Assembly: GCA_001598975.1 (NCBI GenBank)
Contig: BBXU01000203.1
Span: 62,001-126,000 of the forward strand
Direction of reading: 5' to 3'
DNA length: 64,000 nucleotides
Source of the DNA: Parachlorella kessleri
Lineage: Eukaryota > Chlorophyta > Trebouxiophyceae > Chlorellales > Chlorellaceae
Below the pieces are notes generated by a model that worked only from the letters and a program-made list of their open reading frames with translations, was not told the DNA's origin and did no database searches. How positions within the stretch are numbered: position 1 is the first letter of the stretch; every line of letters begins with the position of its first letter. The translations under genes and the position numbers were made by a program. Of this stretch, positions 27,001 through 37,095 are shown piece by piece.

Positions 27001-30000
27001 GCTGCGGCAGCGATTGAGGTTGCACCGGAGGGGCTGGTGGGAGGTAGAAAGTGGAAATGCAGCACTTGCTGGGTGGCACCGCGGGTTCAGGTGAGGCTGG
27101 GGTTACCACGGTGCAGCATCTGACCTTGCATTGTGGAGCGTCTCTGGCACACTACAGGCTGCAGAGCTCCAGGCAGGGTTGACATCTCTCTATGAGTCAC
27201 TGAAGCTTTACTTGAAGTTGGCTTTAGGCACGGCAGCTGGAGCCCAGTTCAAGGTCAACAGGCCTGTTTTGGCACTCGTTTGTTTCATCTCACATTTGAG
27301 GTTGCTGCTGCAGGCCCTTCTGCATCGAGCCGTGGTGCACAAGCGCAGCAGGACCCGCCAGGGCTCCGTCAGGTTGGAGGCACAGCTGGCAGTGCCCAAG
27401 CTAGCCTTCCTACAAGAAACAGCTATCCATGGCAAGCCCCACTTGCCGGCAGCAGTCCTTCTTTCCATGGCAGCATCAGCTTTCCACCTAGTGTGCACAG
27501 AGGATCATGCCGAAGGCTTGCTCACAGGCATTGCTGCAGTGGCACCTGTGCCCCTGCCTGGTGCTGCGCCTGCTGTGGCCAGCCTGTCACTCAGCATGGC
27601 CAGCGGGGCAGCGGAGGTGACACTGGCAGAGCAGAAGCTGCTCAGTGCCAAGCTGGGCACTGCAGCAGCAACGCTTGGGAATGCTTCCACTACGACGACA
27701 GCAGCCTCCTTCCTGGCTAACATGTTGAGCATGTGCAAGCCTACAACAAAACCTGGCCAGGCGCCTGCATTTGCTGACCTTGCAACATTTACTCACTCTG
27801 AGGCGGCAGGCTACGCTACACATCCTGGCATGCTGCGCGCGGCTGTCATTTTGTCGGCTATTCAGCACAGCAGCATGGGTATCTCCCCTATGACCTGGGT
27901 CAGAACAGTTGCCGTCTTCCGGCTCGGCACGGCTGGGACAGCACCTGCCACACAGCTGGCAATCAGCTGCGCCGCTGAACATGCAGGCGATGCCTGGCTG
28001 ACAGCCAGCATCAGCCTCACCTCAACAGCAGCTGCAGCACCAGTCTTCCAGCTGGAGGGAGTGGTGGTTGGCGAGCATGACTTGCCACCCATGTCTCCTG
28101 GTCCGCATGCTTTGCGTGCTGAGGAGCCTGCCGGGGCCGCTGAGCAGGAGGCAGAGCAGGGCATGGCGGCAGACAACCCGCTGCTGGCCATGCCGGAGGA
28201 GGAGCGCCTCATGCATCTGCAGGCCCTGGTAAGCGTTGTGTGTCAGATCGGATGGTACAATTCGCAGCATGATTGCACATGACTGTCGCTGCTGGGTGCT
28301 CTGCATCTGGCTTGCAAGTCCAGGTCACCATTTTATCTTTGGAAGATTGCCTGGTGCCTGGTACCTGGACCACAGCCTCTCATGCTGCAATGGGCAGAAA
28401 CATGAACTCCATGGATGGCTAAGTTGTTGCACTTTCCTTATTGCCCGCAGGTGATGACGGAGGTACGCAACATGATGGGCCATGCGGTGCATCCAGACGA
28501 GCCGCTGATGGCCAACGGCCTGGACTCACGAGGTGGTATGGAGCTGCGCCGTGCCCTGGCAGAAGCCGTGGGAATGCAGGTGCGAAAGTTGCCCAGGCAA
28601 TGTACCTTCGCTACATTCGCAAAGCTGATACCTTGTCTGCATGGGTTTGGTAGTGTGTATAGAGCTGCAGGTGACCCATGGAGCTTCCTAGCCAGACATA
28701 GGAGAGACTAACGCCTGGCAACTTTCCCTTGGGTATGCAGCTGCCTGTGACGCTTCTCTACGACTACCAGTCGATGACCGCTATTGTGGAGTACATCAAC
28801 ACAACAGTCAAGGAGGCCTCCGCTTCACAGCAGCCAGTCACTGATGGCATACATGATGAGGCAAGTCCTTTTACATACTTCCTTGGCCTGCCATTGGTAG
28901 CCAGTCCATGCACGCAGCGGCAGCCTCAACAGACACCATTGCCGCAGCATGATCCCTGAAGTATTTTGAAGGAGGAGTAGGGAGGCATAGCGCGAAGGGT
29001 AGGATGTAAGAGCAGTGCAAGTTGTGTGTATGCAGGACATGGGCACCCAGGTGCCCAGCGGGCCCAGCACAGCCATGGCCATGGCTGCTGCCAACAAGCC
29101 CTCGGAGCTGCTGAAGACCCTGCGGCCGCCTCCTGCACTCCGAGCACTGTTCCTAGCGGCACCCGGCGTGGCCAATGCCCAGAGCGCCTACTTCTCCTTC
29201 AGCCAGTTCCTCCAGGCAAGCTTTCTCCAAGCACTTCCTGCTGGCCACTCCCTACCGATTTGAAGCGGGGCATCGGGCTGTTGCATGCCTAAAACCTTGC
29301 ACGTGGCGACTTCTGCCCTGCCTTCCAGGAGGTGCCATGAACTCAGTCGTCTGCAGCGGTGACCCCTGCACGCGCCCTTGTCCTGTGCATCGCCTTGAGA
29401 TCCTGCTGGTTGCTGTGCTGCCTGCAGTGGTCCCAGAACAACCCCATCTACGTACTGGACAAGGACAACGACCTCAACGTGTGTGAGCTAGCCCTCAAGA
29501 ACGCTAGCGACATAGTGAAAGTCCAGCCGGAGGGCCCCTACCTGCTGGGAGGCCACTCCTACGGCGGCTGCGTGGCTGCTGAGATAGCCATGGTGCTGGA
29601 GAGCTGGGGCCATGAAGTGGGCCTTGTGCTGGTAGGTCTTTACATCATCAATTATAAATACTGTAAATAAAGAAAAAAATCAGGCGCATGTCGGATAGCT
29701 GGGTAGTGGATTCTGGATAGAGCTGCCCTTTGAAGCTACCCTTATGCGGCCGGTGGTTCTTTGGCAGGGTGGTGGGTGCTCAAAACTGAGCTCAAGCTTG
29801 CTGGCTGTGGCTGGACGCAGGTAATGGACACTCCTCGCCCGGAGCAGATCCGCACGGCACAGCCCCAGGCAGAGGAGGCCACAGACGAGGATAACCTGGA
29901 GCTTATGGAGATGATTCTGGGAGCCCTGGGCAGGGATGCCCTGGGCCTGGGCAGCAGCATTGCGCACCCCAAGGAGAGCGCTGAGTGGAAGGGCATGACG

Positions 30001-33000
30001 GTGAGTCAGCTCTGCAGGAGCTTGGTAAATCATTGCCTAACGCATGAGAGGTTGAATCATAGGGGTGGTGATTCTCTCACTGTCGCTTTGGGTTGCCCCT
30101 ACCTTATGCACTGGGGCTGCCAACTAGTAGGCTGACAGACATTCGGTGAGGTAAGCTGAAGCACCTTAATATTTAAACTCCATGCCCCCTTGCAGATGGA
30201 CGAGAAGTATGCCTTCTTTGCCCCCATCTGGCGTGTCATGCGTGACAACAACATGAGCGTGGCGGAGGTGAAGGACCAGGTCCAGTATGTGGCACTGACA
30301 GTGAAGCAAGCCAGCCAGGTGTCCGACCTGCGCCACCACCACTACTCGGCAGAGAAGCTGAAGGTGAGGCATGGGTGCCACATGAAAGAAATTGGGTGGC
30401 GGCTACTCTAGGCGACAGATGTGCAGCAGCATGTTTTGCTACTAGTGACATGCACTTCCAAGAGTGATGCTTGTTCATGGGGAACGCATGAGGCCGCTGC
30501 AGTGCTTTCTGTTGGCAAGGACGTGGGAGTCTGAGGCTCAAATGAAAGGTTGTGCACAGCTGAAGGGTTTACATCCTTCATGCCACACCTACCCACCCTC
30601 TGCAGGCCCCTGTGGTGTACTTCCGTGCCGCCACCGAGGGCGCCTGCACGTACATGGACGACAGGCGGGACGCTCGCCTGCCCCACGGTGCCTGCTGGTA
30701 CGACCTGTGCGACCACCTGGAGGTCCTCGACATCCCTGGGGACCATTTCAGCATCCTGCGGCAGGTGGGTGGATGGTTATGCATATGGGAGGGGGGGACC
30801 CAGTGAGCCCTCCTTCCTCAGAATCCAGGCTGGCCAACTGCATGGATGGATCACCTGCTCTGCATTGAGCAAATGCCTGTTGAACTGATCAATCAAGCTG
30901 GGGGCACGTGGGCCACCTGGTTCACCAAGTACTTGCACGCTGAAATGACTGAAATGCAGAGGCATGCGGGTGACGAGTGTTGGTGGTGCTGTGCTGGTGC
31001 AGGATGAGAAGGACATGAACTTGATTGTGACGGCGCTGAAGATGAAGCTGGCACCCTTCGGCTGGGTCGAGCAGGTCCGCCGTGACCAGAAGGCGTTCAC
31101 CGTCTCCAAGGTAGGCTCTAAAGAAACTGCATCCCCTAATTGGGTGCATTCCTGCCTGCCTGACTGCCTGACACACACCTGTTGTTCCTCCAACCGTTGT
31201 CGTAAGCTAGCGCTCCTAGCCCAGCTTATAACATATGTAGCTAGTCTCCATAGACTGGCCTTACCAGGTGAAGCATCATATGCCTTGGTATCTGCCCGCA
31301 GGATGAGATCCAGGAGATAGATGCCTACCTGGAGAAAATGGGTGTGAAGGACGCTGCCCTTCGGCGCCGGCTGGAGACTCAGATGCCCTTCAGCAGCGAG
31401 CAGGCAGTGAGCAGTGCCCTGACATCCGCAGGCGGACAGGCGCCGGTGGCAGCGCTCAACGCTGCTGCTAAGCACGCAGCGGGCAGCCCTGGGGAGCACC
31501 TGCCGGCATTGGTGGTGTGCTGCGATGCCAGTGGCACATTCAGCGGGCTGGAGCCTCTGTTTGCAGCGATGGAGATGCCCTGCTATGGTATCTTCATGCC
31601 ACAGGTGGGTACTGCTGAAGTAGCCTTTGATGCACTTTTGGCGATAAATGCAGGCCTCCTTAGCTGCCATTATACCATGAGTTCCCTGAGCGTGGGAACT
31701 GGGGCGCGATGCTGCCATCAAGCTGCAGGACAGTGGGAAGATCCAACATGCCAGGGATACCATGCTAGAAAGGCCCAGCGATGACTTTGGCACATTGCAG
31801 TTAATCTCCTGTATACCACTGGCGATTGCAGGATGCTGATCTTTGGACTGCTGTGGACATGGCAGAGCTGGCTGCCCTGGCAGTCAAGGCCCTGCGCGCT
31901 GACCCTGCTGCTTCCCGCCAGGCTCGCCTTGTCGTGTCCGGCGTTGGCTATGGCGCGGTGCTGGCTCACGAGATGGCCCTCCAGCTGCATAGAAACAGCG
32001 ACAGGGTGCATGCGCTCGCCCTGTTTGAGGGCCTGCATGCAGTGCATGCTCCGGCTGCTGTGGTCAGCTGGCTGGACGAAACGCAGCGTGAGGAGGTGTG
32101 CCAGGTGGCGGCCCTGCTGTACCCGCTGGTGCGGAGGGCAGCAGGCGCCGGCGCTCCCAGCTTGGACGCCTTTGCTGCTCGGCTGGCCAGCGTTCCTGAC
32201 TATGATGGGCAGTTGGACTATGTGGCTTCTTTCCGGCCAAAGGAGGTAAGCTGAACTGTCCCTAGTTCCACTTGGATGGTTAGATTCAAACCTTAGCGGC
32301 ACTCGATCATGCTCATGTTTTATGAAGGATTGCACATAACAAGAAGGGGTCAGGCAGCAACTTCATGTTCAGGGGTTTGAGCACGCATGAACGAGCACAG
32401 CATCTGCCCTCAATTAGATTTGCACCAAAAAGCTTTCATAGCAGGACAACCAAGAGGTGTTATTGACTTGTGCAGGAGGACCGCTCCGAGTGGGAGAAGC
32501 ACGTTAATGCCCTGCTCCAGCGCCTGGCATACCAGCAGTCGCTCGTCTCCAGCTACACAGCCAGCGACATCTTCCCTGGCCAGACCCTGCTGTTTGCGCA
32601 CCAGCCTGACAGCCAGCTGCTGCCGCGCGGCGGCCCTGCAGGCGCCTGGAGGCGCATTGCTTTCCTGGTGCAGCCAGCGGCCGAGCACACGCTCCCAGAG
32701 AAGCTGCCAGGTGGCAGCGGTGGTGGGGCCAGCCCCCAGGTGACCTCCCTAGCTCAGCAGGTACAGTCGGCGCTGCTGAGCGCGCTGCAGCGCAAGGCAG
32801 ACGCTGAGCATGCTGAGCAGGGCGGAGTTAGCGGGCTCTCACTGAGCATGATGTCACCCAGGCCACTTCCCAGCGCATCAACGCCCAAGTATCACCCAGC
32901 TGTCGCGGCAGGAGCTGCTGGTGGGCCAGCAGACTTCACCTATGCGGTAGTGCAGCCGCTGAATCGACTGTGCCCTGAGCGCAGGTGAGCGCTGGTTTGC

Positions 33001-34053
33001 CTCTGCTCTTCCCGCCAAGGCCAGGCCCATGTCCCGAACAATGTCAGGATGTAGACCTCATGCACACCTCCTGCCAAAGAGCCAAGGCTTCATAACCATG
33101 CTCTGAGTGAGCTCATGCCTTGGTGCAGGTACATTCTGCGTCACAGCGGCGGCAGGTCGGGCACGCCTCGCCAGATGATGGCTGCTCCCCTGACCCGCAT
33201 TCCTCTCTGGCTGGTGCACAATGAGCGTGGCGACATTGGTTCCTCTCTCAAGGACCTAGCAGCCACGCTGCCCCTGCCTGTGTACGGCCTGGCAATGGGT
33301 GCTGATGCAGACCGCTGCACCTCGCTGCCCGCGCTTGCAGAGCAGTACTGCGCTGCAGTCAGGGCAGCCCAGCCCACGGGCCCATACCTACTGCTGGGTT
33401 GCAGTGTGGCAGGCAGCACCATCGCCCATGGTATGGCCTGTTGCCTGGAAGCAGCAGGAGAGCGTGTGGCCCTCCTGATGCTGGATGGCTGCCTAGGTGC
33501 ACCCGGTGGCAGCCTCAAGCTTCACGATGCCACCTGGTATGCGTTGTTCTACCTCCTGCGAGAGGTAGGCACCTTCACTGGCACTATGGGCGAGTTCGTG
33601 GACTTCATCAGAACCTCCACCAGCCCCACCGCCCAGCTCAAGCTGCTGAGCACCTTCAAACCGCTGGAAACGGTGGAGGAGCAGTGGGATGCCGCTGTGT
33701 ATACCACGCTGGACAGGGCCACTGCCCTGAAGCGGCTGCTACGCGCCCACGCAGCAGCCCTCAGCGCTGCTGCCGCAGCAGCACCCGCTAGCGCCAGCCA
33801 GTCAAGCGCACCGCAGGGTGGTGGGGTTTCTGTCTTCAACGGCCCCGCTGCAGTGCTGGTGCCACAGGGCCGCCTGGGGCAGAAGTTCCTGCAGGCCAGC
33901 AGCCGCCAGCTGGGTGGTGGTGAAGGTACTGGTGTTGTGCACCTAGCTTTAAAGGCCCATCATACCGAGTGTGTGCTTGGAGAGCGGCCCAGGCAGGCCA
34001 CGGCGCTACAGATCATGGATGCACTGCGCCTGCTGCTGCAGAGGCTCAGTTGA
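1..34053 (+). CDS. Giant multimodular type I polyketide synthase, 5' end outside the window
   Basis: This is the C-terminal part of a modular PKS that builds a polyketide by successive condensations on phosphopantetheinyl carrier proteins. I chained 46 exons from base 1 to a TGA at 34053; every junction is phase-consistent and totals 25,862 coding bases, about 8,619 residues. Visible domains are KS-DH-KR-ACP, three KS-DH-ER-KR-ACP modules, two shorter modules KS-DH-ACP, and three thioesterase-like domains. KS signatures (TACSxS, HGTGT, GHTE), ER nucleotide loop ([10 protein letters not shown]), KR Ser/Tyr (SSVASLLG..Y) and ACP Ser (GLDSLG) recur. After each KS (ending near FxGTNAH) the chain runs directly into DH with no room for an AT, so acyl loading in trans is inferred; algal PKSs with AT displaced in trans are described in the literature. 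Two introns near the 3' end use GC donors. The product is unknown; a long, largely reduced chain is inferred. Continuity as a single transcript is inferred from phase, not proven. Confidence 0.95.
3130..8880 (+). other. PKS module 2: KS-DH-ER-KR-ACP, no AT
   Basis: Exons are 2530-4081 (second part), 4250-4849, 5031-6670, 6806-6940, 7104-7239, 7373-7662 and 7857-9273 (first part). The KS has DTACSAS (near 3640), HGTG|T split by an intron, and the Lys and His of [10 protein letters not shown]. The DH has a full HxxxGxxxxP ([10 protein letters not shown], again split by an intron) and the Asp-containing motif [12 protein letters not shown] pseudo-KR linker precedes the ER (about 6160-7240), which has [17 protein letters not shown] and [11 protein letters not shown]. 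The KR (about 7610-8540) has TGGVGALG and the Ser/Tyr pair; the ACP (about 8650-8880) has AAGLDSLGA. All reductive domains look intact, so full saturation is inferred. Unlike modules 3 and 4, the ER motif NFRDVLN is not interrupted by an intron. Confidence 0.92.
8960..15310 (+). other. PKS module 3: KS-DH-ER-KR-ACP, no AT
   Basis: Exons are 7857-9273 (end), 9472-9567, 9741-9899, 10081-10610, 10787-12552, 12768-13384, 13530-13784, 14040-14533 and 14732-15441. The KS is spread over five exons and has DTACSSS (near 9812), HGTGT and GHTEPAAG. The DH motif reads [10 protein letters not shown], so the HxxxG glycine is Ser; His, Pro and the Asp motif ([11 protein letters not shown]) remain. The ER (about 12430-13384) is split at NFR|DVLN, with [11 protein letters not shown] intact. 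The KR (about 13760-14990) has TG|GLGTLG across an intron and the Ser/Tyr pair ([14 protein letters not shown]). The ACP (about 15080-15310) has EAGLDSLGS. Full reduction is inferred, with dehydration slightly less certain because of the Gly-to-Ser change. Confidence 0.92.
15400..22060 (+). other. PKS module 4: divergent KS-DH-ER-KR-ACP, no AT
   Basis: Exons are 14732-15441 (end), 15661-15938, 16068-16187, 16378-16586, 16740-17209, 17367-17446, 17607-17785, 17939-18444, 18603-19601, 19750-20363, 20522-21288 and 21445-22413 (first part). The KS differs from the others: it reads TNTACSSS (Asp to Asn before the active-site TAC), contains a [12 protein letters not shown] stretch and ends [13 protein letters not shown]. 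The active Cys, HGTGT and TGHMEG His remain. The DH has [10 protein letters not shown] and [10 protein letters not shown]. The ER (about 19480-20363) has [11 protein letters not shown], the KR (about 20770-21700) TGGLGTLG with Ser/Tyr, and the ACP (about 21820-22060) AAGLDSLGA. Full reduction is inferred. Confidence 0.9.
22130..25490 (+). other. PKS module 5: KS-DH-ACP, lacking AT, ER and KR
   Basis: Exons are 21445-22413 (end), 22554-23352, 23559-24672, 24914-25100 and 25268-25705 (first part). The KS has DTACSSS (near 22760), HGTGT and GHTEAAAG; the usual LMDPQQR reads LMDAQQR. The DH-like domain (about 23900-24480) retains [10 protein letters not shown], but the second motif reads HPTVSEASQ, with Glu where Asp is expected. 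There is no KR or ER. A Pro/Thr-rich linker ([12 protein letters not shown] and onwards, near 24915-24975) leads to an ACP with AAGLDSLGA and [17 protein letters not shown] without a KR has no beta-hydroxyl made in its own module, so it is either inactive, acts on a KR partner in trans, or the module leaves a beta-keto group. Confidence 0.85.
25560..28860 (+). other. PKS module 6: KS*-DH*-ACP, degenerate terminal module
   Basis: Exons are 25268-25705 (end), 25897-27090, 27314-28228, 28451-28579 and 28741-28860. The KS keeps the Cys in DTACSAS (near 26213) and GHQESGAG, but HGTGT has become HSNGT, and NQDGR reads NTNGR. The DH-like region (about 27380-28060) is dead by motif: the catalytic His aligns with Thr in [14 protein letters not shown], and the Asp motif reads [15 protein letters not shown]. 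The ACP reads [13 protein letters not shown], so the phosphopantetheine Ser is kept, and it is split by an intron after VGMQ. The last exon ends at a GC donor (GCAAGT at 28861). Limited or no condensation activity is inferred, with the ACP passing the chain to the thioesterase. Confidence 0.82.
29036..31110 (+). other. Thioesterase domain TE1, intact catalytic triad
   Basis: Exons are 29036-29215, 29428-29631, 29821-30000, 30196-30363, 30606-30764 and 31003-31110. This is an alpha/beta-hydrolase of the PKS/NRPS type I thioesterase family, which releases the finished chain by hydrolysis or cyclisation. The nucleophile elbow is GGHSYGG (near 29551), the Asp lies in VMDTPRP (near 29827) directly after the following strand, and the His is in GDHFSIL (near 30741). 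It directly follows the last ACP, as expected for an offloading domain. The 29215/29428 junction uses a GC donor (GCAAGC). Confidence 0.87.
31302..32984 (+). other. Thioesterase-like domain TE2, nucleophile lost
   Basis: Exons are 31302-31604, 31832-32245 and 32476-32984. The fold-level pattern of a second thioesterase is visible: a start reading [20 protein letters not shown], then [20 protein letters not shown], then a strand ending LFEG. At the nucleophile elbow (near 31940) the Ser is Gly (GVGYG instead of GxSxG), and the Asp after the next strand is Glu. No convincing catalytic His was found; the C-terminal part is a low-complexity Ala/Ser/Pro-rich stretch. A non-catalytic or docking role is inferred, possibly just a decaying duplicate. 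Confidence 0.72.
33129..34053 (+). other. Thioesterase-like domain TE3 at the PKS C-terminus
   Basis: A single exon encodes a third thioesterase-like domain. It starts at [12 protein letters not shown] and has [11 protein letters not shown], a nucleophile elbow GCSVAG (near 33397, Ser kept but the GxSxG end Gly shifted to Ala), an Asp in LLMLDG (near 33481) and a candidate His in [10 protein letters not shown] near the C-terminus. An Ala/Ser-rich insert lies at about 33760-33830. By motif it may be catalytic, unlike TE2. The protein ends LLLQRLS before TGA. Confidence 0.78.
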
Positions 34054-34305
34054 GACAAAGTGTTGCGTGGGTCTATGCAATAGTGCGGTGCACAGCCTGT
34101 CCCACAGCAGAGGAGAACCTTTTATGGCGTAGGTTAAGAAGAAGTTTAACAAGGTTAAGAAGAAGACATTGGTCCAGTAGACAAGCTTGGTGATGAACCA
34201 GAATTATCGTTGTTTGAGTTGTCATGTTGACTGTATTTGCTTTGCGCATTTTCATGCCGGCCTATATTTCTTATAACTGCTTCATGTTGAGCTTGCAATT
34301 GTCGC

Positions 34306-34310
34306 TGTAA
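34306..34310 (+). other. TGTAA poly(A)-type signal of the PKS gene
   Basis: TGTAA lies about 250 bases after the PKS stop codon. TGTAA is the usual green-algal polyadenylation signal. The 3' region also holds a short direct repeat (GGTTAAGAAGAAG near 34133 and 34153). Confidence 0.5.
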
Positions 34311-34470
34311 ATACGTTAACAGTTGATGGCCAGTGATATCAAGCAAAGGAGGTGTGCATCCTTGTCTACACATGACACTACCCTACAAACCACAAAGGGT
34401 ACTGCACCTGCACCGTCTGCAGTTCACTCGTCACATACCTTGGGGAATAAAATCATTGCATAACTTATCA

Positions 34471-36628
34471 TCAGGCCAATAGCTGCCACCAGGGAATGCA
34501 CAGCACCTGCAGGCCTTCCTTCTTCAGTTGTCGCACATACTGCTGCATGTAGCCATGGAGCTGCCGCACCACACCACTGCTCTCAGCAGCAGCCACGGCC
34601 AGCTGCTTCACCTGCGCCAAGCTCGCCCCGGGCACAGCCCCTTGAAACCTGCTGCTTGCCTGGAAGTCGGCCTGCCCAGCTACCAACACTGCCACACTGC
34701 CTTTGCCCTCTGGTAACCCCAGCAAGCTTGCTCCTGAGCTAACCAAAATGTCCACAGCAAGGCCCTGAGGGCTGACAGCTTGGACCTCTACTGTGGCGCC
34801 AAGCTGCCTGAGGTAATTTGCAAGGCGGTGGGCTTCCTGCCTCACATAGGCCCACCGCACAACGTGGAACGGGTGTGCCCACACTAGCGCAGCTTGTAAG
34901 CTTGCTGGGCTGCCAGAGGTGGGCATGGTTTTGACTGCATGCATGCTGGTGCTGGCCTTGCCTGTGCCGCTGCCACTAGTGTTGCACTCAATCCTTGCTT
35001 GGGGGAGTTGCAGGGCTGCTTCATTGCTTTCTGTCACGGCTTGTTTGGTCATTCCTAGCTGCTCTGCCCTGCTTTGTAGCTCAGCCCGCGCATGCTGAGG
35101 CAGCACTGCAGTAGAGCGGTTGATGGTGAACAGTTTCCGCTGTTTGCAGAGCTGTGCCAACAGCTCCTGCCCAGCTGGGTCCTGCGAGAACAAGCGCTGC
35201 ACGGCAGGACTCCAGCCTGCCATTGCGCCGAGGTTGGCTGCAACTGCAATTGCTTCAATATTGCCATACCGCCGCAACAGTTTGGCAGCGGTGGAGGCAC
35301 CTGTGCCCATGCCACCAATGTTGGCATCCTTCTTCCCTGAAAGCACACAGGGACCGAGGGGTATATACCTCGCATAGGGCTACCTGTGGTCATTTCATAT
35401 CACAACAGCCCGGCTCACCAAGCAGAGATATTAGCATGTCGAGGATCATAGCAAACAATGCTTTCCGCACTGTTCCTTGCCGGACAAACCCACCCCACCA
35501 ACTGCAACTTACCCGTGAAAGCAAGCCAGTCTGCATATGCCCCCGGCTCAAATCCATGCTGGTCAGTAAAGTCAGCTGCTGTGACCAGCTCAACACCAAG
35601 TGGATGCTCTAATGATGGCATGCGGAAGACATGCAGCCAGGAAACCTGACTGGAGAGCAGCTGCTGCATATCGCCGTCGCTGCTGGCTACCGTAACAGAT
35701 AGGCTTGGGCAAACGCCTGCAGGCGGGGTACCAAGTAGTTGCATAAGCCTAGAAGCACCTAGAGCAGACATGGTGGGAAATCATATGGCAGAGTTCTCAT
35801 TGTTATTGATAGCTATGCTCGAGGTGACCATTCCCTCAATGATTGCGGCAGCTGCATCTGCCACCAACTCACCTTCCAGCACTGCACAGACTGCCCCCAC
35901 GCAGTCATCCGCTTCCCAGCCATCTTGTGCCACCACACTAATGGCCCCCAGCTGCTGCAAGTGCTGAAGAAATGGGTGCAAGCCGCCCCAAGCTGTTTGT
36001 GGGTGTGTGCTGCGGCTCATGCCATTACTGGCCTTCCTGGCTGCCAGCGCTGCCTGCTCCGAACGGCGCCGCCGCTTGTAGCTGTCAACCAGGCCCTGCC
36101 GTTGGCTGCTACCAGTCCGCTGGGCCTGCGAAGGATAGTGTCACCCCCTGAGTCACTGGAAAGTTGTCAACACGGAACTAGGCCAAGCACTGAGGGCTCC
36201 AAGGCTAGGAAGCATTGGAAACACCGTGCACGCACCTTGGGGGTGTCAAAACAGGCAACCAATAAGGAGGGCTCTGTCAGTGTTTGTAGAAAGTCCACCT
36301 GCAAGGTGGCACAAGTCAGCCTAACCCCTCCTCTCTAACACTGTTCTGTGTCGATTTGAAGACCGTATGCAGTCCCAGCTCTCACCCAGGCAGTGAAGGC
36401 GGAGGCGAGGTTGTTATTGGGCAACCCTGCTAGCCGCCCTTTGCTGGCGGCTGCCACCCCACTTAAGATACTTGTAGCGTCCAGCAAGAGCACGTCTGAC
36501 TTGTGAAGAGCACGTGCAGAAGCTGCATCTAGCCTTGGCCTTGACCACATCATCATGTTTGTGCCCCATGGTGAAGCCTTGTACAGTGACTGACGCCATG
36601 GCCGGCAGGGAAAGGAGGAAAGGGACAT
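34471..36628 (-). CDS. 5'-3' exonuclease-like (FEN/PIN) protein with a C-terminal RAP-like domain
   Basis: Five exons (36386-36628, 36236-36298, 35873-36125, 35513-35716, 34471-35336) join in phase to 542 residues. Family marks of bacterial/organellar 5'-3' exonucleases appear in order: LLLDATS, VACFDTPK, SYKRRRR, GWEADDC, VASSDGDMQQLL, then the helix-hairpin-helix region GGMGTGASTAAKLLRRYG. The expected GDKSDNIPG-type motif reads GKKDANIGG here, so acidic metal-site residues are altered. After about 150 unassigned residues, the C-terminal roughly 130 residues resemble a RAP domain (AVDILVSSG, VAVLVAGQADF, GLQVLCIPWW). The N-terminus (MSLSSFPCRPWRQSLYKAS) looks like an organelle presequence. 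It is convergent with the PKS and divergent from the next gene. An organellar nucleic-acid role is inferred; the RAP-like call is weaker than the exonuclease call. Confidence 0.75.
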
Positions 36629-37095
36629 ATATAGTCTTGGTCTTGTATGTGATATCTTCCAGGCTTTAACACCCTGCTCTTCTTCTTGGCGCCCTTAGTC
36701 ACCGCCACGTCATCAAAGCGTTGTGAAAACGGGATTTCCAGGCTTTTGGGGACAGATCTGACAATCACAGGCTTCTAAAGGGTGTGCCCAGCCTTTGTGG
36801 GCGTTTATATGTTTGCCTTGGGAATCCCTGGACTCCCAGCTTCCACGAAGAGGGCATCCGTGACTAGGAGGTTTCCCCTGAACTACTGTGAGTGTCGCGG
36901 CTGTAGCCTACTGCCAGGCTCGTGCGATCGCCTACCTGGAGCCAAGCACAATTTTAGCTGCAGGGAGTCTTGTCAAGTCTAAGGGTACCGCCACCTGACC
37001 ATGCCGCCGTGAGTTCCCCACAAGTGAGCCCAACATAGAGTTCAAGATTGCTTGCTGCAGGGAGGGCCAGCAGGCAAAGCCGGTGCAGGCCGCTC
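36629..37095. promoter_or_regulatory. Divergent intergenic region, probable shared promoter
   Basis: About 470 bases separate the starts of the exonuclease-like gene (-) and the Nudix-like gene (+). No conserved promoter motif or further coding stretch was recognised, so a promoter role is inferred from orientation only. Confidence 0.4.

Noticed and set aside
29551..29571. GGHSYGG motif as an acyltransferase signature
   Set aside because: Its context (after an ACP, followed by VMDTPRP and GDHFSIL) is that of a thioesterase, not of an AT.
1..34053. Reading the long ORF blocks as several separate PKS genes
   Set aside because: All blocks join through introns with matching phase, and no internal stop/start pair with intergenic sequence is needed; breaks fall inside conserved domains.
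35092..35612. Plus-strand ORFs across the exonuclease-like gene
   Set aside because: They overlap phase-consistent minus-strand exons with FEN-family motifs.
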